Of a DNA stretch of 64,000 nt, positions 62,444 to 64,000 are shown piece by piece. A program made the position numbers and the translations under genes. Each line of letters begins with the position of its first letter. Positions within the stretch are counted from its first letter, which is position 1. Source of the stretch: SZAS-79 sp963844255 (GTDB lineage Bacteria > Pseudomonadota > Gammaproteobacteria > Burkholderiales > SG8-39); assembly GCA_963844255.1 (NCBI GenBank), contig CAWJNP010000028.1, positions 6,223 through 70,222 on the forward strand, given 5' to 3'. The notes beneath the pieces are model-generated. The model was not told the DNA's origin and searched no databases. It was given only the letters and a program-made list of their open reading frames with translations.

Positions 62444-63986
62444 TTATCCATTCATGTGCATAAACACTTTGGGGTCGATGCTGCCGGCGCACAGAAAGCC
62501 GGCCCAGAACGCTCCGGGAATGCCGGGAGTGAGAACGTCCTGTCCGGTCAGGTAGAGTCCGTCGATCGGTGTCTTCATCCGCAGCGCGTCGGTCGTGATG
62601 CGATGTGGCGTCACATCGAGTCCGTAGAACGAACCCATGCGGTGTCCCGTGATCGACGCGGTTGCCAACGGTGTCGAGAGTTCGTGAAAGACGATCAGTT
62701 CGGCCAGTCGCGGGAAGTACTTTGCGAACTGCTCCAACAAGATCACTTCGATCTGCTTCTTGAATGATTGGTAGTCGTCGCCTCGTTCGCCGGGTGGAAC
62801 ATCCGCCCATTTCTCGACGGTTGACCAATCGGACCACACCATTATTTCGCCTGCGTATTTCTTCTCCGGGCCGGGATCATGAGCCGGGTCTTTGAATGAC
62901 GCAAACGAAACAAACATGCCCGGCGGCGCGCTATCGGGGGCGTCCGTCCAGACGGCATCGACTTCGCCGGTTGGATAGAGCCAGTGATTGGACTTCGTCA
63001 TTCCGGCCGCTTCGACGTCGCCCTCGAAACCGAGAAACAATGAGTAGTGACAGATGTTGGGCCCAATCGACCGAATCTCATTCACCCAATCGTCGTGGCC
63101 GTGACCGTCTGGCAACAGCCGATCGACTGTTTCGCGAGCGCCGATGTTTGACACAATGCGTTTCGCAAAGAACTTTTCTCCGTCTGCTGTCTCGACACCC
63201 GTGACAACTCCGTTTTCCATGATCAACGACGTGACTTCGACGCCCGCCCGCGTTTCACCTCCGTTGTTCGTAATGGTGGGCAACAGGTGTTCGCCAATCG
63301 AGCCCGCCCCGCCGACGGGATAGTAAGCGCCAGCTTCCAGATACGAATTCATCACGGTCGCGTGAATCGCAAAACTCGCCGTGCTTGGTCGACCACCGAA
63401 GTCGCCCCACTGGGCCATCAGGACTTTGGCAAGTTCCGCATTGCCCGTGATTTCATTGACGACTTCCGCGGTCGTGCGTTCGCAGAATCTGCTGAGCTTC
63501 TTGCCTCGCCACCACTTCACGGCCGATGCAAAGACGGACGGCATGGAACGCACCTGCCCGACAGTGTCCATGGCGTCGCGGCCGTCGATGATCGCGTCGA
63601 ACCACTTGTCGATCGCTTCCGCTTCGTCGGGAAAGCGTTCCTTCAAGTCCATTCGCTGTGCTGAAGCGGGACGCGAGAGTTTCAGCGGAGCCGCGTCGCC
63701 GATGTGCAGCGTATCGTAAACGGAGCCAATCGGAGCCAGTTCGATCGGCGAGTCACACAACCAATCCAGCATCGCTCTTTTCGGACACATCCGGACCGAA
63801 TCCGCCGAGGTAGTGAAGTCCGGCGTCCCACGAAAATCCTTCGCGCGAAAAGCTATGCGTTTGGCCGCCGAGCTTGTCGTACTGTTCCAGCATCAGCACC
63901 TTGTGTCCCAATCTGGAAAGTGCTGCGGCGGTGACCATCCCACCCATGCCGGAACCGATGACGATGATGTCCCATTCGTTTTTCAT
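62444..63986 (-). CDS. Phytoene desaturase / carotenoid isomerase-like FAD oxidoreductase, one frameshift
   Basis: About 513 residues. The dinucleotide-binding motif IIVIGSGMGGMVTAAALSRLG begins near residue 8 (quoted in part GSGMGGM), followed by LMLEQYDKLGGQTHSF and the GLHYLGGFG segment. The C-terminus has the family FAD motif GLYLTGQDVLTPGIPGAFWAG. It belongs to the CrtI/CRTISO/retinol-saturase group acting on polyenes. One extra A near 63774 separates the first 70 residues from the rest. The start at 63986 is 14 bp from the window end. It is followed by the ICMT-like gene. Confidence 0.88.
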
Positions 63987-64000
63987 GATTTTTCCTTGAT

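Noticed and set aside
1..64000. CRISPR arrays, phage modules and rRNA genes
   Set aside because: Read through both strands: no regularly spaced repeats, no phage structural genes and no rRNA sequence were seen.

Overview
The window is two unrelated pieces of DNA joined at about position 39,640. Bases 1 to about 39,640 are high-GC and carry the housekeeping gene order of a betaproteobacterium, most likely Burkholderiales: lolB-ispE-tRNA(Gln)-prs-rplY-pth-ychF, ftsY-ftsE-ftsX-rpoH, a complete aa3-type cytochrome c oxidase locus, secB-grxC-rhodanese, gpmA-envC-ctpA-moeB and slmA. A Bug-type solute receptor supports Burkholderiales. Bases from about 39,640 to the end have visibly lower GC, different codon use and planctomycete-type content: a c-type cytochrome of the PSCyt1 type fused to ankyrin repeats, a membrane sensor Ser/Thr kinase, Cys-rich secreted proteins and a sulfatase remnant. 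An open reading frame crosses the join and fuses a foreign signal peptide to an slmA that has lost its N-terminus. A chimeric assembly is the simplest explanation.

Left part. 1-6.4 kb is accessory metabolism: an MFS transporter cut by the window edge, a GNAT acetyltransferase, a membrane Mrr-like nuclease, a lone xanthine-dehydrogenase-family molybdenum subunit, a Bug receptor and a TauD-like dioxygenase. 6.4-18 kb is translation, nucleotide, envelope and DNA-repair housekeeping, ending in ftsYEX and rpoH. A CIRCE-like operator lies just upstream of rpoH. 18.9-28 kb is the cytochrome oxidase locus: structural genes coxB, coxA and coxC, heme A synthesis by ctaA and ctaB, and copper and assembly factors ctaG, Sco, SURF1 and several small membrane proteins. 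28-39 kb holds bioC, an amidase, comF, trmL, gpsA, secB, grxC, a rhodanese, gpmA, envC, ctpA, moeB and the slmA remnant.

Right part. 40-48 kb is an envelope/efflux island: a DUF3302 protein, two tandem HlyD-family adaptors, an unknown secreted protein, a Cys-rich secreted protein, an OprM/NodT-type outer membrane channel and an OprB-type porin with a Cys-rich N-terminus. Three copies of a shared operator-like motif lie in its intergenic regions, and a broken AraC-family gene follows. 49-56 kb encodes a DUF4136 protein, a remarkable DUF1254/DUF1214 protein apparently continuous with a pentameric ligand-gated ion channel, a Cache-domain membrane Ser/Thr kinase 15 bp downstream, and a cardiolipin synthase. 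57.9-60.3 kb encodes an ankyrin / prenyltransferase-like / cytochrome c fusion flanked by two copies of a roughly 160-bp repeat with inverted ends. A sulfatase 3' remnant, an isoprenylcysteine-methyltransferase-like protein and a carotenoid-isomerase-like FAD oxidoreductase finish the window.

Many conserved genes are interrupted by frameshifts, sparsely on the left and densely on the right. Every one I could resolve at base level is a small insertion, usually one base. These look like uncorrected sequencing errors rather than gene decay, so I annotate such loci as single genes spanning the shifts.
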